DNA of 28,391 nucleotides, taken from contig VSNH01000031.1 of assembly GCA_009774215.1 (NCBI GenBank), positions 1 through 28,391 of the forward strand, read 5' to 3'. The position numbers and the translations under genes were made by a program. A model generated the notes under the pieces. The model was not told the origin of the DNA and did not search any database. It worked only from the letters and a program-made list of their open reading frames with translations. Position 1 is the first letter of the stretch, and each line of letters starts with the position of its first letter. The stretch is from Lachnospiraceae bacterium (lineage in GTDB: Bacteria; Bacillota; Clostridia; Lachnospirales; Lachnospiraceae). This document shows, in pieces, positions 1 to 7,613 of this stretch.

Positions 1-1
1 C

Positions 2-256
2 TACAATAAGGTGGGGGCGGTCAGCATTTTGGGCCACTATGTTTCCAACACGATTCTCAATGCCATTGACAGAGGCGTCATTTATGCCACCGTGGATATA
101 GACACGTCGCAGATGGGCGGTTTCTGTATCGACGCCCTGCAGGAGTACCATGACCTGGGGTACACCAGCCAGTATTTTACGGCGGATATCAGCCTGATTA
201 CCAGAGATAATGTGGACGGGTATCTGCGGGGAGAGGAGCCGGAAAATGTGGAATAA
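2..256 (+). CDS. Sugar-binding (periplasmic-binding-protein-like) protein, C-terminal part only
   Basis: The reading frame is open from the window edge, so the start lies outside; 84 codons remain. The tail reads like the last lobe of a type 1 periplasmic sugar-binding/LacI-type fold (segments VGAVSILGHYVSN and GVIYATVDIDTSQMGGFCID), followed by a short polar tail. It overlaps the kinase gene downstream by 11 bases, which indicates translational coupling. In comparable Clostridia loci a binding protein in this position passes ligand information to the YesM-type kinase. A sensory rather than transport role is therefore inferred, not shown. With the N-terminus missing, no signal peptide or lipobox can be checked. 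Confidence 0.6.
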   Translation, partial: YNKVGAVSILGHYVSNTILNAIDRGVIYATVDIDTSQMGGFCIDALQEYHDLGYTSQYFTADISLITRDNVDGYLRGEEPENVE

Positions 257-1709
257 AATACGGGGCTTTTCCCTGCAGTTTAAAATCAGCAGCATCTATA
301 TCGGGACAAATCTCCTGGTGGTGATGGTAAATATTTTTCTGATTATCGGCATCAACAGCATGTCCGGCAGGCTTGATATGGTATATCAGGATAACCGCCA
401 TCTGAACCAGTTTTCCGACGCCGTAAATACGCTTCAGGATGATATGACGGCTTATCTGAACGTGAAGACCAGCGATTCGCTGGAAAAATATTACCGAAGT
501 GAAGCTTTGTGCAGGAATATGGCGGCGGAATTGAACGAGGAGGTTACGGGAAATTCTTTTGACCGGATGGAGCGCAACATCAGGCATATGACCGAGCGCT
601 ATCTGGAGGAGGTGGCGCAGACCATCGAGGCCAAGCGCGGGCGGAATGTGGAAAAATACCGCCTGCACTACGAGAACGCCGCCAGAATGTACGGCTATAT
701 TGACACCTATATTTCCAACCTGAATATGGAGCAGTTTAGAAGCAATTCCGAACGCTACAGCGAATTGCAGCAGCGTTTCCGACTTTTTGAGGCGGTGTCC
801 GTCATAGCCATCGTGCTGGTTATGGTCAGCAACGTCTGCATTATCATCAGCTTTGTGGGCGCGCTGATTCGGCCGTTAAAAAAGCTGTCGAGTCAGGCGG
901 ATGAGGTGGCGAGGGGCAACTTTGAGATCGACCTGCTGCCGGTGGAGTCGCAGGACGAGGTGGGCGTGGTGACAGGGGCCTTCAATTCCATGGTGGTCAG
1001 CATCGGCAGATACATCGAGCGGATCAGGGAGAGCATGGAGGCGGAGCGGGCCTTAAAGGAGCGGGAGCTTCTGATGGAAGGGCACCTGAAAGACGCGAGG
1101 CTGAAATATCTGCAGGCCCAGATTAACCCACATTTTCTGTTTAATACCTTAAATGCGGGCGCACAGCTTGCCATGATGGAAGGGGCGGACAGAACCTATG
1201 ATTATGTTCAGAGGGTAGCCATGTTTTACAGATATAATATGAAGAAAAGCGAGGAGACGGTGACCGTGGCCGAGGAGGTGGAGATGGTGGATTCCTACAT
1301 CTATATCCTGAACGTGCGGTTTGCAGGGGACATTCACTATGAAAAACGTATCGACGAGTCCCTCCTTTGGATGGAAATGCCGGGCATGATCCTGCAGCCC
1401 ATCGTGGAAAACAGCGTCAATCACGGCATACGGGAGATGGGAGATAAAGGCGTGATCCTTTTGTCTCTCTATGAAAAGGACGGGCGGGTTTGTATCAGTG
1501 TGAAGGACAACGGCGCGGGTATGAGCGCGGAGACCATCGAGAAGGTGTTGAGCGGCACATACAGGGAGGCGGATATGGCGGCGGGCGGCAACGGCGTCGG
1601 CATGGACAACGTGATTTCCCGTATGCGGCTTTTTACGGGCAATGAGAACGTGATGACCGTGAAGAGCGAGGGCGAGGGCCTGGGGACGGAAGTGTGCATT
1701 TACCTGTAA
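246..1709 (+). CDS. Sensor histidine kinase, YesM/LytS type (HAMP, His_kinase, HATPase_c)
   Basis: A 487-residue membrane kinase. I chose ATG 246 over ATG 210 because AGGAG (234-238) sits 7 bases upstream. One membrane helix is near residues 15-39 and a second near 181-208, enclosing an extracytoplasmic region of about 140 residues with no recognised ligand domain. A HAMP linker follows, then the His_kinase box QINPHFLFNTLN with the phospho-accepting His at about residue 296. The ATP-binding domain has an N box (ENSVNHG) and G1 box (DNGAGM, near residue 421). This family transfers phosphate to AraC-type response regulators, and exactly such a gene follows 61 bases downstream. The large extracytoplasmic region and the sugar-binding protein genes on both sides suggest it senses a liganded binding protein at the membrane (inference). 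Confidence 0.93.
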   Translation: MWNKIRGFSLQFKISSIYIGTNLLVVMVNIFLIIGINSMSGRLDMVYQDNRHLNQFSDAVNTLQDDMTAYLNVKTSDSLEKYYRSEALCRNMAAELNEEVTGNSFDRMERNIRHMTERYLEEVAQTIEAKRGRNVEKYRLHYENAARMYGYIDTYISNLNMEQFRSNSERYSELQQRFRLFEAVSVIAIVLVMVSNVCIIISFVGALIRPLKKLSSQADEVARGNFEIDLLPVESQDEVGVVTGAFNSMVVSIGRYIERIRESMEAERALKERELLMEGHLKDARLKYLQAQINPHFLFNTLNAGAQLAMMEGADRTYDYVQRVAMFYRYNMKKSEETVTVAEEVEMVDSYIYILNVRFAGDIHYEKRIDESLLWMEMPGMILQPIVENSVNHGIREMGDKGVILLSLYEKDGRVCISVKDNGAGMSAETIEKVLSGTYREADMAAGGNGVGMDNVISRMRLFTGNENVMTVKSEGEGLGTEVCIYL

Positions 1710-1770
1710 CGGCTCGCAGGCCTGAGGGGATGGGCAGGAAAGACACGGGAAAAGGAAAGGATGAAACAAG

Positions 1771-3369
1771 ATGAGCCACTACAAGATTATGCTGGCGGAC
1801 GACGAGGGGATTGTGATTGATTCCCTGAAATTTATTATAGAAAAGGAGTTTGGCGATCAGTGTGCCATCGAATTTGCGAAGACCGGGAGAAGCGTGATCG
1901 AGCTTGCGGAAAATTTTCGCCCGGACATTGCCATTATGGATATCCAGATGCCCGGCATCAACGGGATTGAGGCCATGCGGGAGATTCGGGAGACGAACAC
2001 AAATGTGGTCTTTATCGTGATGAGCGCCTACGACAAGTTTGACTATGCGAAGGAAGCCATTAAGCTTGGCGTTTTGGAATACATTACCAAGCCCATGGAA
2101 AAAACGAGGATTATTGCGGCGCTGGGGAAAGCCATGGAGCAGATCGACAGAGAGCGGAGCAAACGGAGCAACGACCTGTTGATCCGGGAGAAGCTTGAGA
2201 ACGTGATGCCCATTATAGAGAGCGGCCTTCTCTATAACCTGCTCTTTCAGGAGCATTTCACGGAGGACATCGAGAATTATAAGCAGCTTTTGGGAATCGA
2301 CCAGAATTATGCCTATATTCTTGCGGTGGTCTGCGGGGATACGCAGGAGGGGAACCACATGACCAACGCGGTGGGCAGCAGCGTGAAAATGCAGCAGTAC
2401 GCGGAGCTGCTCCGGGAGTACTTAAAGGAGGCTTATCCGGGAATAATTCTGGGGATGTCCATGGCAAACAAACTGCCGGGGCTGGTGCCCTGTGAGGAGA
2501 CGCAGATGTCCTACGAGGAGCGGATCGCCCTGATTGAGAAATCAAGAGAGCTTGTCAGGGAGCTGAAAAAGCGGACGCAGATCAGTTTTCGTATCGGCAT
2601 CAGCGCTATCGCGCCGCTGGAGGAGGCGAGAGAGGCTTATAAGGAAGCGACCAACGCCCTGATTATGACCAACGGCAGCGTGGCCCATGTGGATGACCTG
2701 CCCATCGGCTGCGCCCATGAGGAAGCCTATCCTGTCGATCTGGAGAAGAAGCTCTTTGCGGAGGTGAAAAGCGGGGACGCGGAACATGCCGTGGCTACGG
2801 CGGAAACGTACTTTGACCTGATTGCGCAGATGCACGGCGATTACCTGATGAATATCCGCTTAAAAGTGTTAGAGTTTGTTCTTTATGCGGAGTACATCGC
2901 CTATAATTCCGGCGGTATGACCTATGAATTCCGTGATCGGGCGGATTATCTGCCGACGGTTATGGAAATGGATAATATAACCTCAATAAAAAAATGGTTT
3001 TTGGAAAAGATGGAGACGGCGGGACGCAACGTCAGCACAAAAGCGTCCGAGAAATCCATGGGCGCTGTGGAGACGGCGAAGGCATATATGCAGAACAATT
3101 ACAGCAGGGACATTTCTCTTGACGAGGTGTCCCAGGCGGTCAACATCAGCCCCTACTATTTCAGCAAGATCTTTAAGGAGGATGTGGGCGAGGGCTTTGT
3201 GGAGTATCTGACCAAGATCCGCATGGAGAAGGCGAAGGAGCTGCTGACCACGACGGAGTATTCGATGAAGGAAATCTGCGCCATGGTAGGGTATGCGGAT
3301 CCCAATTATTTCAGCCGTTCCTTCAAGAAAAATGTGGGTGTGACGCCGACGGAATATAAGCAGCTTTGA
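1771..3369 (+). CDS. Response regulator, YesN type (REC + AraC-family HTH)
   Basis: 532 residues. The N-terminal receiver domain (about 1-120) has the acidic pair D10/D11, phospho-acceptor D57 (IAIMDIQMPG) and K107 (YITKPME). A middle region of about 300 residues has no motif I can name. The C-terminal AraC double helix-turn-helix covers about residues 430-532 (typical segments ISPYYFSKIFKE and YADPNYFSRSFKK). It is the cognate partner of the kinase just upstream. Proteins of this type activate nearby carbohydrate-uptake genes, so the likely target is the promoter region upstream of the binding-protein gene at 4633, where a 9-base direct repeat lies just ahead of an extended -10. The start ATG follows a GGAAAGGA-type ribosome site. 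The stop is 20 bases before the next gene's ATG. Confidence 0.93.
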   Translation: MSHYKIMLADDEGIVIDSLKFIIEKEFGDQCAIEFAKTGRSVIELAENFRPDIAIMDIQMPGINGIEAMREIRETNTNVVFIVMSAYDKFDYAKEAIKLGVLEYITKPMEKTRIIAALGKAMEQIDRERSKRSNDLLIREKLENVMPIIESGLLYNLLFQEHFTEDIENYKQLLGIDQNYAYILAVVCGDTQEGNHMTNAVGSSVKMQQYAELLREYLKEAYPGIILGMSMANKLPGLVPCEETQMSYEERIALIEKSRELVRELKKRTQISFRIGISAIAPLEEAREAYKEATNALIMTNGSVAHVDDLPIGCAHEEAYPVDLEKKLFAEVKSGDAEHAVATAETYFDLIAQMHGDYLMNIRLKVLEFVLYAEYIAYNSGGMTYEFRDRADYLPTVMEMDNITSIKKWFLEKMETAGRNVSTKASEKSMGAVETAKAYMQNNYSRDISLDEVSQAVNISPYYFSKIFKEDVGEGFVEYLTKIRMEKAKELLTTTEYSMKEICAMVGYADPNYFSRSFKKNVGVTPTEYKQL

Positions 3370-3389
3370 TAGCTCGAAAGGTTAGAATC

Positions 3390-4448
3390 ATGGGAAAAAG
3401 ACGAATTGTGTATCTGGCCGCAGCGCTGAGTTTGCTGCTTGCCCTCTGCGGCTGCGGGAAAACCGAAAGCGGCAGGGAGGACGACGCCGGAGAGAAAGAA
3501 AAAATCCAGATCGGGTTGAGCTTCGATTCCTTTGTCATTGAGAGATGGCAGAGGGACAGGGATGTGTTCGTCTCCGTGGCCAAGGAGCTTGGGGCGGAGG
3601 TCAACGTGCAGAATGCGGGCGGCGTGGTGGAGGAGCAGAAAAAGCAGATCGACTATTTCATCCAGAAGGGGATGGACGTGATCGTGATTATTGCCATCGA
3701 CCCGGCCTCCCTGCGGGAGTCGGTGGCCCGGGCGAAGGACGCGGGGATCAAGGTGGTCTCCTACGACCGGCTGATCGACGACGCGGACGTGGATCTGTAT
3801 ATTTCCTTTGACAATGAGAAGGTGGGGGAGATGATGGCGTATGCGCTCCTTGGTGCGGGCATCAACGAGGACAAGCGGGTGATTATGATCGGCGGCTCTC
3901 CCACGGATAATAATGTGCCTCTTGTGGAGAGCGGTTTCAGGGGCGTGATGTCCAAACACCGGGTTCCTATTCTGGATTCCATTCACGCGGACAACTGGCG
4001 GGCTGAGGAGGCGTCGGATTACATTTACGAAAATCCCGACAAGGTAGCCGGGGCGGATGCCATCATGTGCGGCAATGACGATCTGGCGACGCAGGCCGTG
4101 CGCGCGCTGGCGGAGACGAGGCAGGCGGGCAATATGCTTGTGGTAGGGCAGGATGCGGATCTGGCGGCATGTCAGCGGATTGTCGAGGGTACGCAGGTGA
4201 TGACGGTCTACAAGCCGGTGGAGCGTCTGGCGACCCGGGCGGCGGAGGAAGCGGTGAAGCTGGCGAAGGGCGGGAAGATCACGGGAGAGGATGTGACCCT
4301 GCTTGACAGCGGGGCATACAAAGTGCCATATATCGGGCTGGAGCCGATCAGCGTGAACCGTGACAATATCGACGAAGTGATTATCGACAGCGGTTTTCAT
4401 CTGAAGGAGGACGTATATCTGAATGTGCCGGGGCAGATGCCGGAATAG
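3390..4448 (+). CDS. Sugar-binding lipoprotein (type 1 periplasmic-binding fold, XylF/ChvE-like)
   Basis: 352 residues from ATG 3390. AAAGG at 3377-3381 is 8 bases upstream, so I prefer this to the overlapping TTG at 3366. The N-terminus is a lipoprotein signal: basic start, hydrophobic stretch and lipobox ending LCGC, with Cys22 as the likely lipidated residue. The mature protein keeps sugar-binding-family hallmarks (an IGLSFDS-like start, VVSYDRLID, GGSPTDNN, VGQDADLAA). It is shorter than, and clearly different from, the second binding protein at 4633. Because it is joined to the two-component genes and separated from the transporter genes by a promoter, it may serve signalling rather than bulk uptake. 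That reading is inference; it could equally be a second, low-abundance binding protein for the same transporter. Confidence 0.85.
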   Translation: MGKRRIVYLAAALSLLLALCGCGKTESGREDDAGEKEKIQIGLSFDSFVIERWQRDRDVFVSVAKELGAEVNVQNAGGVVEEQKKQIDYFIQKGMDVIVIIAIDPASLRESVARAKDAGIKVVSYDRLIDDADVDLYISFDNEKVGEMMAYALLGAGINEDKRVIMIGGSPTDNNVPLVESGFRGVMSKHRVPILDSIHADNWRAEEASDYIYENPDKVAGADAIMCGNDDLATQAVRALAETRQAGNMLVVGQDADLAACQRIVEGTQVMTVYKPVERLATRAAEEAVKLAKGGKITGEDVTLLDSGAYKVPYIGLEPISVNRDNIDEVIIDSGFHLKEDVYLNVPGQMPE

Positions 4449-4480
4449 CATTTTGTTGCGAGAGAAGAAAAGAAATTGCA

Positions 4481-4532
4481 AAAATGTGCTAGTACAATTT
4501 CCGAATAATAGTCCGATATGGTGAAAATGTAC
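4481..4532 (+). promoter_or_regulatory. Possible response-regulator binding sites (direct repeat)
   Basis: Two copies of AAAATGTRC occur at 4481-4489 and 4524-4532, 43 bases apart, which is about four helical turns. The downstream copy ends about 32 bases before the extended -10 at 4567. AraC-type regulators often bind direct repeats next to the -35 region, and the proposed promoter here has no recognisable -35. Assignment to the regulator at 1771 is inference; chance repetition of an AT-rich 9-mer is possible. Confidence 0.3.
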
Positions 4533-4563
4533 AGAAAGTCATAAATTATTCCTGCTTTCTTTG

Positions 4564-4597
4564 TGGTATATTGAAGTTGCGATAAAAATCGTACAAT
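4564..4597 (+). promoter_or_regulatory. Candidate promoter for the sugar-uptake genes
   Basis: The 184-base gap before the binding-protein gene carries an extended -10, TGG-TATATT (4564-4572), without a good -35. That would suit an activator-dependent promoter. A second possibility is TTGAAG (4571-4576) with TACAAT (4592-4597) at 15-base spacing, which is short. No terminator was seen after the upstream gene. Confidence 0.4.
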
Positions 4598-4632
4598 CTT
4601 TTATCATTAAGAAAAGGGAGGAAAACTGAAAC

Positions 4633-5811
4633 ATGAAAAGAAAAGTATTAAGCATGGTACTTGCAACTTCTATGCTTGCGGCAGCGCTGGTTGGCTGCGG
4701 CGGCGGTGAGGCAGCTCCTGCAGCGACATCCGAGCCTGCAGCTGAGGCTCCGGCAGCAGAGGAAGAGGCTCCTGCGGCTGAGGCTCCGGCAGCAGAGGAA
4801 GAGGCTCCCGCAGCAGATGCGGCAGCTCCGACAGGCAATAAGGTAGGCGTGTCCATGCCCACCAAGGATCTGCAGAGATGGAATCAGGACGGTTCCAACA
4901 TGCAGGCAGAGCTCGAGGCAGCAGGCTACGAGGTAGACCTGCAGTACGCTTCCAACGATGAGGCGACTCAGGCTTCCCAGATTGAGAACATGATCAACGG
5001 CGGCTGCTCCGTACTGGTAATCGCTGCCATCGAGGCAAATTCTCTTTCTACCGTTCTCGAGGGTGCAAAGAGCGCGGGTATTCCGGTTATCGCATATGAC
5101 CGTCTGATCATGAATACCGATGCCATTAATTATTACGCTACCTTTGACAACTATAAGGTAGGTGTAACGCAGGGACAGTATATTGTTGACGCTCTTGATC
5201 TGGACAACGCGGACGGTCCTTTCAACATGGAGATTACCGCGGGCGATCCCGGCGACAACAACGCGCCTTTCTTCTACAACGGCGCTATGGACACCTTACA
5301 GCCTTACATCGATGCGGGCAAGATCGTGATCCCTTCGGGTCAGGTAGATTTCGCGACCGTAGGTACACCGAAGTGGTCTACCGAGACTGCACAGTCCAGA
5401 ATGGAGAACATCCTTTCTTCCAACTATGCGGACGGCACAAAGCTTGACATCTGCCTTTGCTCCAACGACTCCACCTCTCTCGGTGTGCAGAACGCTCTGG
5501 CAGCAAACTACACAGGCGATTACCCGATCGTTACCGGTCAGGACTGCGATATCGCTAACGTAAAGAACATGATCGCGGGCAAACAGTCCATGTCCGTATT
5601 CAAGGATACCCGTACACTGGCATCTCAGGTTGTTAAGATGGTTGGTCAGATCCTGAGCGGCGAAGAGGTAGAGGTAAATGATACCACGACTTACGACAAC
5701 GGCACAGGCGTGATTCCTTCTTTCCTCTGCGATCCTGTATTCGCTGATGCGAACAACTACAAAGAGCTGCTGATCGACTCCGGGTACTACACGGATGCAG
5801 ATCTCCAGTAA
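4633..5811 (+). CDS. chvE: Multiple-sugar-binding lipoprotein, ChvE-like
   Basis: 392 residues. AAGGGAGG (4614-4621) precedes ATG. A lipoprotein signal ends in the lipobox LVGC (Cys22). A low-complexity Ala/Glu/Pro linker of about 45 residues follows, containing two identical copies of a 12-residue unit, AEAPAAEEEAPA; this presumably tethers the domain clear of the membrane and wall. The folded domain begins near KVGVSMPT and carries ChvE-family marks: QRWNQDG, VIAYDRLI, EITAGDPGDNNA, IVTGQDCD and FKDTRTLA. ChvE-like proteins bind several aldoses and deliver them to the GguA/GguB transporter, whose genes follow. Synonymous codons for Ala, Lys and Val differ visibly from the neighbours (many GCA and GTA), consistent with high expression. 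The ligand cannot be read from the sequence. Confidence 0.9.
   Translation: MKRKVLSMVLATSMLAAALVGCGGGEAAPAATSEPAAEAPAAEEEAPAAEAPAAEEEAPAADAAAPTGNKVGVSMPTKDLQRWNQDGSNMQAELEAAGYEVDLQYASNDEATQASQIENMINGGCSVLVIAAIEANSLSTVLEGAKSAGIPVIAYDRLIMNTDAINYYATFDNYKVGVTQGQYIVDALDLDNADGPFNMEITAGDPGDNNAPFFYNGAMDTLQPYIDAGKIVIPSGQVDFATVGTPKWSTETAQSRMENILSSNYADGTKLDICLCSNDSTSLGVQNALAANYTGDYPIVTGQDCDIANVKNMIAGKQSMSVFKDTRTLASQVVKMVGQILSGEEVEVNDTTTYDNGTGVIPSFLCDPVFADANNYKELLIDSGYYTDADLQ
4741..4812 (+). repeat. 36-bp in-frame tandem repeat in the lipoprotein linker
   Basis: Two copies of a 36-base unit (4741-4776 and 4777-4812) encode AEAPAAEEEAPA twice. They differ only at the wobble position of a few codons near the end. 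In-frame units like this can expand or contract and so alter linker length between strains. Confidence 0.85.
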
Positions 5812-5813
5812 CA

Positions 5814-5906
5814 GTGCGAAAAGAGTTTCTAAGACTCAGCGCCAGAGGGCGCTTCGTCAAGAAACACTAAGTTTCGCACGGGAGAATGCAAAAAACGCAT
5901 TCTCCG
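5814..5906 (+). repeat. Structured intergenic element, copy A
   Basis: Lies two bases after the chvE-like stop. Stems: P1 GTGCGAAA (5814-5821) with TTTCGCAC (5872-5879); P2 GTTTCT (5825-5830) with AGAAAC (5860-5865); P3 AGCGCC (5838-5843) with GGCGCT (5848-5853); P4 GGAGAATGC (5881-5889) with GCATTCTCC (5897-5905). Unpaired TAAG follows P2 on its 3' side. The same architecture with different stem sequences occurs at 13984 and 22455. It is not followed by a U-tract, so it is not a plain terminator. It may stabilise the chvE message 3' end, or be a mobile palindromic repeat. Confidence 0.75.
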
Positions 5907-5927
5907 CGGGCTGAGAAAGCCTCACAT

Positions 5928-5957
5928 GAGAGAATGCAAAAAGCGTGTATTCTCTGC
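5928..5957 (+). repeat. Solitary hairpin resembling P4 of the structured element
   Basis: AGAGAATGC (5929-5937) pairs with GTATTCTCT (5947-5955), with one G-U pair, around an A-rich loop. The arm sequence and loop closely match the P4 hairpin of copy A, 48 bases upstream. It looks like a duplicated or decayed P4. Confidence 0.55.
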
Positions 5958-5965
5958 ATGAAATA

Positions 5966-5974
5966 TGATATAAT
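5966..5974 (+). promoter_or_regulatory. Extended -10 promoter candidate inside the transport operon
   Basis: TGA-TATAAT (5966-5974) fits an extended -10; the -35 region is weak. Initiation would fall a few bases before the hairpin at 5985, which would then sit at the very 5' end of the transcript carrying the ATPase and permease genes. Confidence 0.4.
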
Positions 5975-5984
5975 CAAATAAGAC

Positions 5985-6014
5985 CGGCAGGCAGGATTTC
6001 CCGCCTGCCGATTT
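5985..6014 (+). terminator. Terminator or attenuator between binding-protein and ATPase genes
   Basis: CGGCAGGC (5985-5992) pairs perfectly with GCCTGCCG (6003-6010) and is followed by ATTTT. Partial termination here would give more binding protein than membrane components, a common arrangement in ABC uptake operons. The U-run is short, so read-through is likely. Confidence 0.55.
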
Positions 6015-6070
6015 TAAAAGAGGTAGAGAAGTGGGTAGGCTACAAGAAACTATGTTGGGAGGAAGACAAT

Positions 6071-7609
6071 TTGGCTAAGATTCTACTGGAAATGAAAAAT
6101 ATTACCAAAACGTTTCCCGGTGTCAAGGCGCTCGACAACGTGAATCTGAAGGTGGAGGAGGGTGAAATCCACGCGCTGGTCGGGGAGAACGGCGCGGGCA
6201 AGTCCACGCTGATGAATGTGTTGAGCGGCATTTATCCCTATGGTACATATGAGGGCGACATCATCTATAACGGTGAAGTGTGTAAGTTTGGTAAGATTAA
6301 GGACTCCGAGGAGAAGGGAATCGTCATCATTCATCAGGAGTTGGCATTGATTCCGTATATGTCTATCGGAGAGAATATGTTTCTGGGCAACGAGCGCGGA
6401 AAGAGCGCGGCCATTGACTGGAACGAGACTTACGGGGAAGCCGACAAGTATTTGAAGATGGTAGGTCTTTCAGAGTCATCCCGGGTGCTGGTCAAGGATA
6501 TCGGTACGGGTAAGCAGCAGCTTGTGGAGATCGCCAAGGCGATGGCGAAGCACGCGAAGCTTCTGATTCTGGATGAGCCCACATCTTCGCTGAACGAGAC
6601 GGATTCACAGGCGCTGCTCGATCTTATGTTAAAGTTTAAGAAAGAGGGCATGACATCGATTATTATATCTCATAAGTTGAACGAGGTTGCTTATGTGGCG
6701 GATAAGATTACGGTCATCCGCGACGGCTCCACCATTGAGACGATGGATAAGCACACCACGGAGATTTCAGAGGATAGAATTATTCAGGGCATGGTAGGCC
6801 GTGAGCTGACCGACCGTTTCCCGAAGCGTCACGGTATAAAGATCGGCGACGTAAATATGGAAGTGAAGAACTGGACGGTACATCATCCGCTCTACCCGGA
6901 GAGGAAGGTGTGCGACAACGTTTCTATTAAGGTGAGAAAAGGCGAGGTGGTAGGCATTTCCGGTCTGATGGGCGCGGGGCGTACCGAGCTTGCCATGAGT
7001 ATTTTCGGACAGTCCTACGGCACGAACATCAGCGGGCAGCTTTACTTGGATGGAAAAGAAGTACACTTAAAGACAATCAAGCAGGCGATCAAAAATAAGC
7101 TGGCTTATGTGACGGAGGATCGCAAAGGCAACGGCCTTGTACTTACCAATCCGATCAAGATTAATACGACGCTGGCCAATCTGGACAGCATCAGCCCCCA
7201 CAAGATCATCGACAAGGATAAGGAGTATCAGGTGGCGGAGGAGTACCGCGGAAAGCTGAAAACCAAGTGTCCTACCGTGGAGCAGAATGTGGGGAATCTT
7301 TCCGGCGGCAACCAGCAGAAGGTACTGTTGGCGAAGTGGATGTTTACGGATCCCGATGTGCTGATTCTGGATGAGCCGACGAGAGGCATCGACGTGGGCG
7401 CCAAGTACGAGATTTACTGCATCATCAATGATCTGGTGGCGGCGGGAAAATCGGTTATCATGATTTCCTCGGAGCTGCCGGAGGTGCTCGGCATGAGCGA
7501 CAGAATTTATGTGATGAACGAGGGCCGGATTGCAGGGGAGCTCTCCTCAGAGGAGGCTTCTCAGGAGCGGATTATGTCCATCATCGTAAGCTCGGGAAAG
7601 GGGGCGTAA
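6071..7609 (+). CDS. gguA: Sugar ABC transporter ATPase with two nucleotide-binding domains, GguA/MglA-like
   Basis: 512 residues from TTG 6071; GGGAGGA (6057-6063) is 7 bases upstream and no better start exists. The N-terminal domain has Walker A GENGAGKST (K44), Q-loop HQEL and Walker B LLILDEPTSS. The C-terminal domain has the degenerate Walker A (GLMGAGRTE, Lys replaced by Arg) that is normal for carbohydrate-uptake class 2 ATPases, followed by signature LSGGNQQK and Walker B LILDEPTRG. It powers the two permeases that follow directly (4-base gap). Length and layout match the whole family; nothing appears damaged. Confidence 0.95.
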   Translation: MAKILLEMKNITKTFPGVKALDNVNLKVEEGEIHALVGENGAGKSTLMNVLSGIYPYGTYEGDIIYNGEVCKFGKIKDSEEKGIVIIHQELALIPYMSIGENMFLGNERGKSAAIDWNETYGEADKYLKMVGLSESSRVLVKDIGTGKQQLVEIAKAMAKHAKLLILDEPTSSLNETDSQALLDLMLKFKKEGMTSIIISHKLNEVAYVADKITVIRDGSTIETMDKHTTEISEDRIIQGMVGRELTDRFPKRHGIKIGDVNMEVKNWTVHHPLYPERKVCDNVSIKVRKGEVVGISGLMGAGRTELAMSIFGQSYGTNISGQLYLDGKEVHLKTIKQAIKNKLAYVTEDRKGNGLVLTNPIKINTTLANLDSISPHKIIDKDKEYQVAEEYRGKLKTKCPTVEQNVGNLSGGNQQKVLLAKWMFTDPDVLILDEPTRGIDVGAKYEIYCIINDLVAAGKSVIMISSELPEVLGMSDRIYVMNEGRIAGELSSEEASQERIMSIIVSSGKGA

Positions 7610-7613
7610 GGAC

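Noticed and set aside
5814..5906. tRNA or known riboswitch as an explanation of the structured elements
   Set aside because: No cloverleaf, anticodon arm or T-loop signature; I could not match the conserved bases to a riboswitch class, and neighbours are unrelated genes.
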